A stretch of 64,000 nt of DNA, taken from positions 682,001 to 746,000 of the forward strand of contig JAOTON010001129.1 in the NCBI GenBank assembly GCA_034440635.1. The letters run 5' to 3'. This document shows, piece after piece, positions 1 to 9,499 of this stretch. Source of the DNA: Lepas anatifera. Its lineage: Eukaryota > Arthropoda > Thecostraca > Lepadidae. Position numbers and translations under genes: made by a program. Every line of letters starts with the position of its first letter. Position 1 is the stretch's first letter. The notes beneath the pieces are model-generated. The model made no database searches. It worked only from the letters and a program-made list of their open reading frames with translations, and was not told the DNA's origin.

Positions 1-1190
1 AGAAGTCCTACTCTCATTTTTGCGAATTCGGCCTGCAAATGCCTTAAAATTGCTCTCAAAGTCAACATTTCTAGACGGCTTTACCGGTACACCTCATATC
101 GGTGTATATGACGTACACATGGCTAAGGCTATCAATTTCTCTAAGAATTAGGTCATATATATCCTAAACAGTTATGTAGAACTTTGGACTACTATAGAAA
201 AAAATTACTTTAAAAAAGCAACATTCCAAAGCTCTTTTGAAACAGAAATATAGGGCTTAAAAAATCACAATTAACCAATCAGAAGCCTAGGAATTCTCAA
301 ACCGGGTCACATCCACATGACCTATCAGACGCAAAAGATTTGTCATCCTGGGGCTGAAGCAGAAATGACTTAAGACCCGAAGTACGAAACCGCTGAAGAC
401 TTGAATAATTGTTTTTTGCGTTTCTAGGGCAAACTAATTCATTTTCTAGTTTTTAAAGGCTTTGTAAAATTAATTCAAATACAAATACAGGAGAACAGAT
501 ATTTTTATTACAAAAAAACATTACTTTTCAACTTTAAATAGTTTTCGAGAAGTAAGTGATGGGTGAAGTTTTCAGCATTTTATCGGAATTGTTCACCTAT
601 TTTAATAATAAGTGAGTGGCCTCCCAAAAAAATGACAAGAAACCACAATAATAATTTTTCGCGTATCTCCCTTTAAGGCAAAGGTATGAAAACGACATTT
701 CAAGGGGCGCCATCGACCTTTCAGGGGGATTCGTGATCCCCCTCAAAAGAAGTGTGCAGCGCCTCAAAGAAGTGATTTTCGGTGATGGGTGGTGATGGTC
801 CGGTGTTAATGAATGATACAACAGGAAACGTTGGGAGGAGCAAAACCAGCGAATCCTATGGCATCGCGAAAATTGTAATTCTAAGCCATGTCTGTGCAAA
901 GACAAACGAAATTATTTTAGCGATTGATAGTCAATTCCAATATGGTTCAAGATTAGAGTGCTAATTAGAGGTATTTAGATGATTGGAAGTGATTATAAGT
1001 ACAAGTCATTTAAACTCTCCGTTGGAGTGTATGTTCATCAGTGTATACTAATCATTGTTATCATTTTTACTCCCCCGATTCTAGTTTACACTGTTCCGGT
1101 TTGTCTGATGATCTTTTTACTCCAGTGGTGTAGGAATATTCCCTCAAAACACATGCATTTTTGCATTACACCGGTGTAAAATAGGTTGTG
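1..1190. other. No gene seen; AT-rich intergenic DNA
   Basis: I see no supported gene. Short ORFs of 60-100 codons occur on both strands without splice context or recognisable motifs. Around 690-760 there is a G-rich patch (a GGGGCGCCATC-type motif followed by TTTCAGGGGGAT) that resembles the patch near 4410-4460, so it is probably the worn end of a dispersed element. Confidence 0.5.
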
Positions 1191-1197
1191 GAATAAT

Positions 1198-1490
1198 GCC
1201 GGAAAGAGGAGTGGATTTTGGCACCGTAGAAAGAATCCTAAAAATGGTGTACTTTTTGTTGGTTGATATTTTCACGACCCACGGGTTGGGGTTTTATTAT
1301 TCCTGTTTCATGTCATTTTGCGTTGATATCGGGTGTAAAAATATTCGCCGAAAGAAGAGTGGATTTTGGCACCGTAGATAAAATCCGATTTCTAGCGTAC
1401 TTTTTTCAGTGTGATTCCTAAACAAAGAAAACTCCTGATGGGAAGTATTGTGCCGTGAGAAACGGACAAAGAACTGGTGTACTTTCCCAA
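1198..1490 (+). repeat. Short degenerate direct repeats, three copies
   Basis: A block containing TGGATTTTGGCACCGTAGA followed by a GTGTAC/GCGTAC TTTTT tract occurs near 1209 and again near 1357, about 149 bp apart. A weaker third copy (TTGTGCCGTGAGAAA then GGTGTACTTT) lies near 1448. This looks like a local tandem duplication. No coding function is apparent. Confidence 0.55.
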
Positions 1491-2023
1491 AGGTCTATTT
1501 TAGCTATGTCTATGTTGGAATGTATTACAGACGTCCACAATTTTTCCAATAACAAGATTTTGATACAGGAGGAAGTGCCGGCCTCGAAACCGTTCTCGGT
1601 GTAAGAGGCCTGTCATCGTTTGACCATTGCCAAGGCTTCCAGAAATGTTATTGTCGATTCCGGCGGGCTAGCAAATGCACTTCAAGCTTAAGTGCTCCAT
1701 CCACGGTCATGACAATAGGCAATGCGATAGCACATGGCAAATATGCGTAACAATTGTATTATACCGAGTCCTGTTTATGCCGACAACTATAGTTGTAGCT
1801 GCTATAGCTGAAACTGTATAACGCTTCTGATATACTGATAAACTGAAAATGGAGATATGGTCTATGTTAAATTACAGAATAATTATTTTGTTGTTGCAGC
1901 TCTGAAAATGTATTTTAGTATATCCGAGCCGTACCTGTAAAGATTGGCCAAAGTTTTGGAATAAATTAATGAACTTAACACAAAAAATAATACAGCATTA
2001 TTGTATTTTCCTTACCTAGATTG

Positions 2024-2240
2024 CATTGGCGGACGCAGGAGGGGGCATTCCGGCCATGCCCCCCAAAGCACTGGAGGGGGGCCAAACTATCTTTTGGCCC
2101 TCCAAACGCCGGAACATTTTTGAAAAAGGTGTTTACACTAGGTTTGTAGAGCAAAAAAATCTTCGCTCCCACCCCTCCCCCTAGGAGGAGAGGCAGACAT
2201 GGGTTTGGCCCCCCAAAACTCGGGTCTGCGTCCGCCCCTG
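2024..2240. mobile_element. hAT-type MITE, 217 bp, with intact 8-bp target duplication
   Basis: The element is bounded by an exact 8-bp direct duplication, CTAGATTG, at 2016-2023 and 2241-2248. Its ends are inverted: CATTGGCGGACGCAG at the left and, reading inward from the right, CAGGGGCGGACGCAG. An 8-bp duplication with CAGNGGCG-type termini is the known signature of hAT transposons. There is no ORF of note, so it is non-autonomous. The interior carries G-runs and C-runs. Confidence 0.85.
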
Positions 2241-2423
2241 CTAGATTGTAATAGGAAATGGCCATCAGATAAGCAACATTTTTCTTTTGTGTAGTAATGA
2301 GGGTTGTGATATGATAATGATCTCTCTGCAGATGCTGGATAAGTGAGTTGGAAAGAAGCACTTCAGAATTTAGTCTTTAACGGTATTAACAGTTGGTGCA
2401 CCTGAACGACTTCGTACCGAGTA

Positions 2424-3706
2424 CGTGCATTGCCGGGGCGGGGGTTGGGTAACCATACCCTTGGGTTTTTTGCAAAGTCTTGAAAACCGCTACACGCAGC
2501 GCCGCTGTACCCAGTATAACTTTTTCTGCAGCTTTTTACAACTCCTGTCAAAATTTTCTGCTCAGGTCATTTCAGGTCAGGACATCAGTGCAGGTCCAAG
2601 TGCCCTCATCTCTAAGAAATAGAAAATAAAATGAGCAAGTAACATATTAATTTATCAATCTAAAATTCATATTGAATAAAGGGCCCACTGAGTACACAAA
2701 ATATCTTTTTTAGGATTTCTGAAGTCGATGATCTAAGGTCAGTTATGAGTCATGATGTCACCGTTGGAAAAGTATCGGTAAAATGGTTTAAAGGGAATGT
2801 GGCACCTTCACAACGTGGTTTTAACTGAGATAGCCAAGTTGTAAAGCAGGTCGGAAAACCCGGTACTCAATATTTCATTTGTCTTGGAACTCGATATTTC
2901 CGTAGAAAAAAGCTAAAACCTACCTGACACCAGCCCCCCTCAGCCCCCCGTCGCCGGTGGCCATTGTTGTGAGCTACTGGTGTGACGACATATGCTGACG
3001 TCACGATGAGCATCATCCAATCGAAGCCCTTGGAGCGTTTCAAGTATGGTAGTGGTTGCCAGATCGTGACATCATCCACAGGCTGATATTTATTTCTTTT
3101 TCTAGAGGAGTGTTTTTAAAAACCAAATATTGAGCTTATTGTACATTTTTTCAGAGAAATCGTGAGTGGTTTCATTATTTTTGACTAAAAGTACGCCCAA
3201 TAACACGAAATTCCAGGATTCGACCAAGGTGCCACATTCCCTTTAAACATCATAATTTTGTTGGGAACGGAGCTAAATTGTATATTTTGGCATCATTCGG
3301 GTTGTCTTGTTTCTGAAGTGCTAATGATATGCATTCTGACCCAATTTGATTTTGACCTGATCCAAGGTCAGGTCAAATCTTAGCTTTGACCTAAAATAGT
3401 CACATTATTCATCATTCGACGCCGCTCGCAGAAAAGCTTCAGATAGTGAATACTCATATATCGTATCTCTTCTACATCAGATGGTAGGACTGAAGAACTG
3501 TATTTCATTTATACCACCATATCCATATTGTGACGTTTTTTGGCGTCCAATGCCCTCAGATTTTACCCGCCAAAAGAATGTATAGAACACATTCTTTAAA
3601 GCTTAGGTTGTGCTACTTAACGCTATTTACTATTTTCGCTAACTAGCGTAGTTGTTAGATTTTAGAGGCGTAACCCCACCCCCTCGTCAGGGTGAAGGTG
3701 GCTCAG
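2424..3706 (+). mobile_element. AGGTCA-rich TTAA-type MITE, diverged copy interrupted by a second MITE
   Basis: The sequence follows the intact copy at 5818-6653 in order: GTGCATTGCCGGGG-like left end, the block around TTTCAGGTCAGGACATCAGTG, the TCGATGATCTAAGGTCAG block, the TAATGATATGCATT block, then a broken palindrome of AGGTCA half-sites near 3355-3385, and the right end GGTGAAGGTGGCTCAG. The terminal TTAA sites are lost. The unrelated element at 2788-3246 sits inside it. Divergence from the other copies is high, so it is an old insertion. Confidence 0.7.
2788..3246. mobile_element. TTAA-flanked MITE (AAGGGAATGTGGCAC termini), nested
   Basis: TTAA at 2788-2791 and 3243-3246 flank inverted termini AAGGGAATGTGGCACCTT and its reverse complement. 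A second copy lies at 54880-55340. TTAA target duplication is typical of piggyBac-like (and Kolobok) transposition, but these termini are not the canonical piggyBac CCY ends, so the superfamily is uncertain. The element carries no transposase. It landed inside an AGGTCA-rich MITE, so it is the younger of the two. Confidence 0.82.
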
Positions 3707-5015
3707 AAACTAGTTTCAGACCCATAACAAACGTTTTTGATTGTGATGATTTTGAGCCATCAAAAGGCATAGTTATAAGATATTTTGCAATTGATCTCGG
3801 TGAGTGGCACCTCATCGGCACCACCAGCCCAAAGACACGCGATGAGTTTGCCAAAATGTGAGCGTCGGGCAAATTCTTTCTCGGATGGCGTGGCCTGCTC
3901 AAAAGTGAGTGCGCTGCGCCATTGCCGAGCATTTATACCTTTCTTTTCAGTAGCGCAAATACTTCTGCCATTTCTTGAACAGTGTTATACCCAGATTTAC
4001 TCTAGTGATCAAGCCGTGGATTTTGTACAGTTTTCTTTATCGTATCCGTAGATAAAATTCCATAATAATGCAACCTACATAAAATACCGTAACCTTATTC
4101 TGTGATGTAGATTTGATATAAAATACCCGTAGCGTCACATAATTATGAAACATGGCGATAGCGTAGACCACCTTTTATTGAATACTTGGGTACTTATGCT
4201 GACTCCATTCACTGCATATGTATAATACTAAATATAAAATCTATCATAGGCGGATCGAGGATTGTCGATCGGGGGCATCTTCCCGGGGAAGGGGGGAGGG
4301 AGGGTGCCATCCGGACCAGGCGAGCGCCACTTTTGACCGGAAAACCTATCAGGTGGATGCAAAATCCTATCAGTGGGCGCCGATTTTCACATCCCTAGGG
4401 ATGGGGGATGGAAAGCGGCATTTCAGAGTGGCGCCGTGACCATTTCAGGGGGCGCTGAGGGTCGATCGGGGGGTGGGGAGGCACCTGCACCCCTTTGTCC
4501 CCCTATATCCGCGTATGAAATATATCATGAATATAAATTAACCGAGAACCAAATCACAGTGAAGGCGAAGGTGTATTCTGTGGGTGGAGTGTGTGGGAAT
4601 CCAAATTTCAGGAGTGGACCGGGGCGTTTTGGAACCGCCAGTGGCCAGTGCGGAGGCGCAGAGTGCTGGATTGGTTCCGGAAGAAGGGCGTTTTCTTTCT
4701 GTCGCGCGATCCACATTTGCAATCAGAAGCAAATGAACTTTTACATTGCAGTACAATATTTATCAGCGAAACTCGATAAATTTATCGCGATGACCTCAAC
4801 AATAAAATCATGACCTCCCTCATAATTATATTTATGTAAAACCTAATTATTTATTTAAAACCTAAATATCAATATTTAGTTTAAAACCTTCCTTATCTTT
4901 AGCTTAAAACCTCCCTATTACGTGATTTTTGCGGAAAATATCCGGTTTCTGTTTGAAATAAATCATAAGAACAATAGTCCGCAATCCTGGCTAGACATCC
5001 TTGAGCTGACTAAAT
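3707..5015. other. No gene seen; G-rich transposon-end remnant at 4250-4520
   Basis: Most of this stretch is featureless AT-rich DNA. Between 4250 and 4520 the motif GTCGATCGGGGG occurs at both ends (near 4264 and 4463), with G-runs and a TTTCAGRGGGCGC-type motif between. It resembles the worn G-rich end of a MITE. The ORF read across it has no protein-like features. Confidence 0.4.
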
Positions 5016-5021
5016 GTCAGG

Positions 5022-5205
5022 GAATTCGCGAACTCCCTGAGTGTTTATCCGGGATTTCGCGAGCTCCCTAACTTCCAAGAGCAGTGATTTCGGGAACTCC
5101 CTGGTCACCCAGGGATTTCGCGAACTCCCTAGGGATTTCGCAAACTCCCTGGCTGGTCAGTGATTTCGCGAAATCCCTGGGGAGTTCGCGAACTCCCGGA
5201 TTTCG
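5022..5205. repeat. Minisatellite of near-palindromic TTCGCGAA units
   Basis: About eight degenerate units of roughly 18-24 bp share the core GATTTCGCGAACTCCCT, commonly preceded by AGGGA. The unit AGGGATTTCGCGAACTCCCT is nearly its own reverse complement, centred on TTCGCGAA. Several units carry point differences (TTCGGGAA, TTCGCAAA). No ORF in it is believable. Confidence 0.75.
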
Positions 5206-5682
5206 TACTTTCCCTGTATCTTATATACCGATCTTCAAAACAGCTGAAGTTGGACACCGCGACACTGCGGAACGTTCAAAGGCTGTGCGTGCTTTGTGCA
5301 TCCATACACATTCCATATTTTCTGAAGTGCAGCTTCGGTGCAGACGCACGATTAGGCGACCTGGAGATGTACATACAAACTGTCTGCGTTCACAAAAAAA
5401 TAGTGTTAACGAGTCGACGCCCCCATGAAGGTGCTTGAGAGGCATGGGCGATTCACTACCCAGGAAGTAATTGTTTTCCACCTGTTCTCGAATGAGATCG
5501 AAGATAAGACTAAGGACGCGATGGCGGAGAAAAATCTCGCCTTCAGTCCTCCAGAGGAGTTTACCCTGGGGAAAACATGATTCCAAATCTGAACACAAAC
5601 ACACAGCTACCCGATCTGTGCAGGCCACTAAAGTAACAGTTGTTTTCCATCTTGGACGTGTATTATGAGAGGCTAAATTGGA
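5206..5682. other. No supported gene
   Basis: A 170-codon minus-strand ORF (5221-5733) runs through this stretch and into the adjacent SINE. It has no recognisable motif and overlaps repeat sequence, so I do not call it a gene. Nothing else is seen. Confidence 0.4.
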
Positions 5683-5817
5683 GAGGGATGGATAGCCTAG
5701 GATAGCGTCAAAATCTCCTAAGCCACCGGTCACGGATTCAAGTCCCAGCGGAGCCTCTGAATAAGTCGGCCTGATCCCTCAAATCCCTCCCAACAGGGTG
5801 AGAGCTGGCGATTCAGT
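5683..5817 (+). mobile_element. tRNA-derived SINE, family with Arg(UCU)-like head; 3' end cut off
   Basis: The tRNA-like head contains CTCCTAAGCCACCGGT and a pol III B-box-like GGATTCAAGTCC at 5734-5745. It is followed by a SINE body ending in CAACAGGGTGAGAGCTGGCG. The fuller minus-strand copy at 17411-17572 continues into a tail with GGCAGTTGGTGCGTC. Here that tail is missing and a TTAA MITE begins at 5818, at the point where the body is lost. The head is too decayed to be a functional tRNA. Confidence 0.8.
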
Positions 5818-6653
5818 TTAACACGCGCATTGACGGGGGTGGGTACCCGCCCCCCTCGGGTTTTTCGGAGATAACAGAAAAACGCGCCGCCGTACTTAGC
5901 ATACCTTTTTCCTCATCATTTTTACAACTTCTGTGAAAATTTTAAGGTTAGGTCATCTCAGGTCAGGTCACCAGTACAGGTCAAGTGACCCGACCTCAAA
6001 AAAAGTTTAAGATAGCATAAGTCGGAGCAGGGTGAACTTATCCGATTGAAACTCGTATCACATAATGGCCCTACCGAGTTCTCTAAAATATGTTCCGGTA
6101 TTTTTGATATCGATGACCTAAGATCAGGTACGAGGCATGACCTCTCCATTGGAAATACATGGGAAAATGGTTTTTACAGAATAACTCAGTAACGGATGTT
6201 GATAGAGTATTTATTTTAGCTGCATTAGACTCGCCTGGGCTTTGCGGTTCTAATGATATGCATTTTATATAACTTGACCCTGACCTGACCTCAGGTCAGG
6301 TCAAATACTTGATTTGACCTAGCAAGGTCAAATTGTATATCATTCGATTCGGCTTGCTGAGAGGATTCATGTGGTTTAAGTCGTTTTGCTCTATCTTTAC
6401 TTGTTCAGATGTAATGGCCGAAAAACTGAATTTACATGTTATCCCTATGACGGCATGTTTTGACCTCTCGTGACCTTAAATGTGACCTGACAAAAATGGT
6501 TTAAATATTTTCGATGGAGAAGTGGATGGGCAGCGCAACGCCGTTTACCGTTTTTCGCTACCTACCGTGGTTCTCGAGATCTTAGGGGGAGGGTACCCGC
6601 CCCCCACCCGTCAATGCGAAGGTGGCTCAGACCCCCGTCAATGCGCGTGTTAA
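5818..6653 (+). mobile_element. AGGTCA-rich TTAA-flanked MITE, intact reference copy
   Basis: TTAA at 5818-5821 and 6650-6653 flank perfect inverted termini, CACGCGCATTGACGGGGGT. Sub-terminal GGGTACCCGCCCCC blocks add a second inverted pair. The interior holds many AGGTCA/TGACCT hexamers, including a palindrome at 6281-6303: two overlapping TGACCT facing two overlapping AGGTCA across one central base. No ORF encodes a transposase, so the element is non-autonomous. TTAA duplication suggests piggyBac-like or Kolobok mobilisation, but the partner is not in the window. A second near-complete copy lies at 52035-52875 in reverse orientation. Confidence 0.88.
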
Positions 6654-6747
6654 CTACCGAATCCACGGTGCAGAGCAGGCTCGCAGAGCTTACCCCAAAT
6701 TTTAACAAGTGAACGCTGAATGGATAGGCTATGTATGTGATTTGACC

Positions 6748-7323
6748 AGTGACGGATCTAGGATTTCGTTAAGGGGGGCCCAGGCTCGGAGGGCGCCGAA
6801 CATGGGGGCGCCGAACCTGAGGGGCGCCAATTTCAGTCGCGGATCTAGCCGGTCGGTTTGGAAGGGACAAACCACAGTCAAAAAGCAAAAAAAAAAACGT
6901 CACGCAGTCAAAAGCTGCGCCACTAATATCACTTGCCGGAAGAATTTTGGGGTATTTCAGACGAAAAGCCAAAAAGGGCTCGAGATACTTCTTCCTATCC
7001 AAGGCTGGCTATACTGTGGAGGTCTGGCTATACTATAAATGAGAAATATTGATATTTACTCCATGATTCTGATGAAGGGCTGTGCCGGAATATATAATCT
7101 TCAGTGTTTTTTACATTTCTGGATTCGAGGGGACAGGCCAGGGAACATCTTATCAACTTATGTTCTGTTTGAAGTTGAGAGTTGAAACACCAAAATCTTG
7201 CTTATAAACTAAAAAGGTGTAGGGGAAAAAGGAGGTCGATCGCTTTGGCGGCGAAAACATAGTTTTGTCCCGAGCTTTTCTGTTTGGGGAATGCCATTTC
7301 TGCCCCCCTGGATCCGCCACTCG
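6748..7323. mobile_element. Non-autonomous DNA element with AGTGRCGGATCYAGG ends
   Basis: The left end AGTGACGGATCTAGG followed by G-runs is matched by an inverted right end (CCTGGATCCGCCACT preceded by C-runs) near 7300-7323. Between them is AT-rich sequence without a convincing ORF. I could not find a target duplication. G/C-rich termini containing GGATCCAGG are frequent on invertebrate MITEs, so the assignment is by general character only. Confidence 0.6.
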
Positions 7324-7639
7324 CCAATTTACCACCCGAAAGGCGGCCAGTGTCAATGAAAAACGCGTGTAAAAAGGATTTGTAAATGCTTATTTTCATG
7401 AAGGCTTCCTCTTAGTGAAGACATCTTCACGTTTACCATCAAGCATATTTCGGGCCAGCTAACGACTGGTACCGTGGTAGAAAATGCTGAAAGCACCCAC
7501 TGACGCTAACTGAAGCACGATGAGCAAATAATACAGTTATCTTCGGTCATGGCAAAAACTGGGGCGTCGTATCCACCACCTCCACTTATCACAGTTGTCC
7601 TGGCTAACGGCTCCATACAGAAATACCCAATTGACGCTA
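7324..7639. other. No gene seen
   Basis: I see no ORF, repeat or motif here that I can support. Confidence 0.4.
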
Positions 7640-8400
7640 ACTTGAGCCTCTTAGGCCGCAGAACCTCTGCGGGCCTGGGTCCCTGAGTTTTTGGTGACTT
7701 CCCTGAGTTTATATCGAGTCCCCTCAGCTGATCTAGAACCGCTTTAGTTAACTAGGCTTTCACACTGAACTTGAAACCTATATGTCGCCGCTGAAGCCTA
7801 TTAAGCTTTTCGGGGCCCTTTTATTGATATAGGGCCCCATCAACAGGTCCTGGGCCCTCTGAGCTAAAAACTGGAGCTCTGAGCTCTGAGCCCCAAGCTG
7901 GATTAGTTTCCTTAAGCTGGTCATTGTCCCCTGGGTTGGTATCGTTTTCGTTTAACTGATATAGATCCCTTCAGCTTGTTTGGGGCCCGCTGTGCGTATC
8001 TGGACACTAGTTCGGCGAGCCACCCAGCTAGTCTGGCCCTATTAGTTTTATAGGCCTTCTGAGCTTCTGCAGGTTCCCCTCAGAGTGTCTGGGCCCCATG
8101 AGTTGAAAATTGAACCCCTGGGTTAGTTTTGGGTCCCTGAGCCTATTTAAAAACCGTTTAGATAGGTAGGCACCCCACGCTGGTCTTGAGAATCCTGTGT
8201 TGGCACTGAGGTCAAATGAGCTCGTCGGGCGCCCTTATCTAGGTCCCCTTAACTGGCACGGGCCCATCAGCTGATTTTGGAGACCCAAAATCCCTCCTAC
8301 CGGATTCCACCCACGCCAGATTTCCTGACTCCTGAGGGCCCCTGGGGGCTATTGCGGATTTTTCCAGGGATCAGCGCTGGGGTCCCTCCCCGAGACAAAG
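7640..8400. repeat. Degenerate GC-rich minisatellite, ~20 bp units
   Basis: Repeated fragments of the form GGGYCCCTGAGCT or GGGCCCCATCAGCT recur roughly every 20-25 bp, for example around 7680, 7850, 7940, 8100 and 8270. The units are very diverged. They share the GGGGCCCCTGAGCT core with the arrays at 23.5-27 kb and 39.9-43.3 kb, which suggests a related origin. Confidence 0.65.
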
Positions 8401-8439
8401 CTTACAACATGTCTCTGTCTATATACTCTAGCATCTGCC

Positions 8440-9205
8440 AGAGTTGAGCTAGAATCATTTTTAGGCACACTTCGCTTCCTCTCGTTACGGCGAATCATCA
8501 AATAATGCATAATATGACTATACTAGGTCAAAACATAAAAATGACCTGACCTATGGGTAGGTCAAGGTCACCATCTAGCCTAGCATAGTCAGTATGCATA
8601 TGAATCAAGTCACAATAGTAATAAAAATGGTATCAAAATACGGGTTTTATCAATATTTCCTGCAAAGCAATTGACCCAAGTCTTAGAACCTGCTTAGGAA
8701 GCCCCAGATGAACTCTCAGAGGTAATATGTCTAAACTTGCAACATGAACCGATAAAGAGGCCTAGGATACTATGATTTGGGGAATCCGAAGGTATTCCAA
8801 TCGGCGTCTGCAGACATAGAGCAATTTTTCGGCAAATTTCCGTTTTACCCCATGCATTTTCAATGGAGAGGTCATGTTTCGTACCTGTCCCTAGGTCATC
8901 GATGGGAAAAATCCCGGGATAAATCTATTAGTACTTTTTGGGCCCATTATATGGTACAAGCTTGAATTCGATAGCTTCACCCTTTTCTTACTTACGCCAC
9001 CTTAAACATTTTTGGGGTGAGGTCACTTGAACTGCGCTGGTGACCTGACCTGAGATGACACAACCTTAAATTTTGAGGGAAAGTTGCGGAATTGATCAAT
9101 GATAAGGTGTGACAAGTACTGTGTCGCTTCGCGCCGACGTTTTTTCGTGCCACTGGGAGACCTCGAGGGGTGTTCAAGCACCCCCCCAACGGGCCGGAAC
9201 GGGGC
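8440..9205 (-). mobile_element. AGGTCA-rich MITE, diverged subfamily copy
   Basis: In reverse orientation this follows the copy at 53900-54868: the GGGTGTTCAAGCACCCC-type end near 9170, the block with GGTGACCTGACCTGAGATGA near 9040, the CCATTATATGG block, the GCATTTTCAATGGAGAGGTC block near 8860, and TAATGCATAATATGAC near 8505. A perfect DR0 of nuclear-receptor half-sites, AGGTCAAGGTCA, lies at 8559-8570. Ends and target duplication are degraded. Confidence 0.7.
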
Positions 9206-9254
9206 GCGAATACTCTAGAACAGGGCTGAGGCCAAAAGGGAAGGCTCTAAACAA

Positions 9255-9465
9255 TGTCTGCAATTTTTGAGGTCAGGTCCTTCAAGGTCATTGACCTATT
9301 ACGGCACAACCCAACAAATCAGGCCTAATTTACGCTATAACTAGCGCTGTGCCCAACTTACCAATGACCTTTGATCAAGCATTGATCATCAAGGCCAGTG
9401 ACCTTTAAAATTGACCTGTAACCTTGATCTAAACACTGAATAACCTTTACTTTGATGTAATAGCA
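9255..9465. repeat. AGGTCA/TGACCT-rich stretch between MITE and array
   Basis: Half-sites or one-mismatch variants recur throughout (GAGGTCAGGTCC, CAAGGTCATTGACC, AATGACCTTTGATC, AGTGACCTTTAAA, TTGACCTGTAACC). This may be another fragment of the AGGTCA-rich repeat families, although I cannot align it end to end with the others. Confidence 0.5.
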
Positions 9466-9499
9466 TGCGTCATAATAGGTGTCGTAACATTATGCAACG

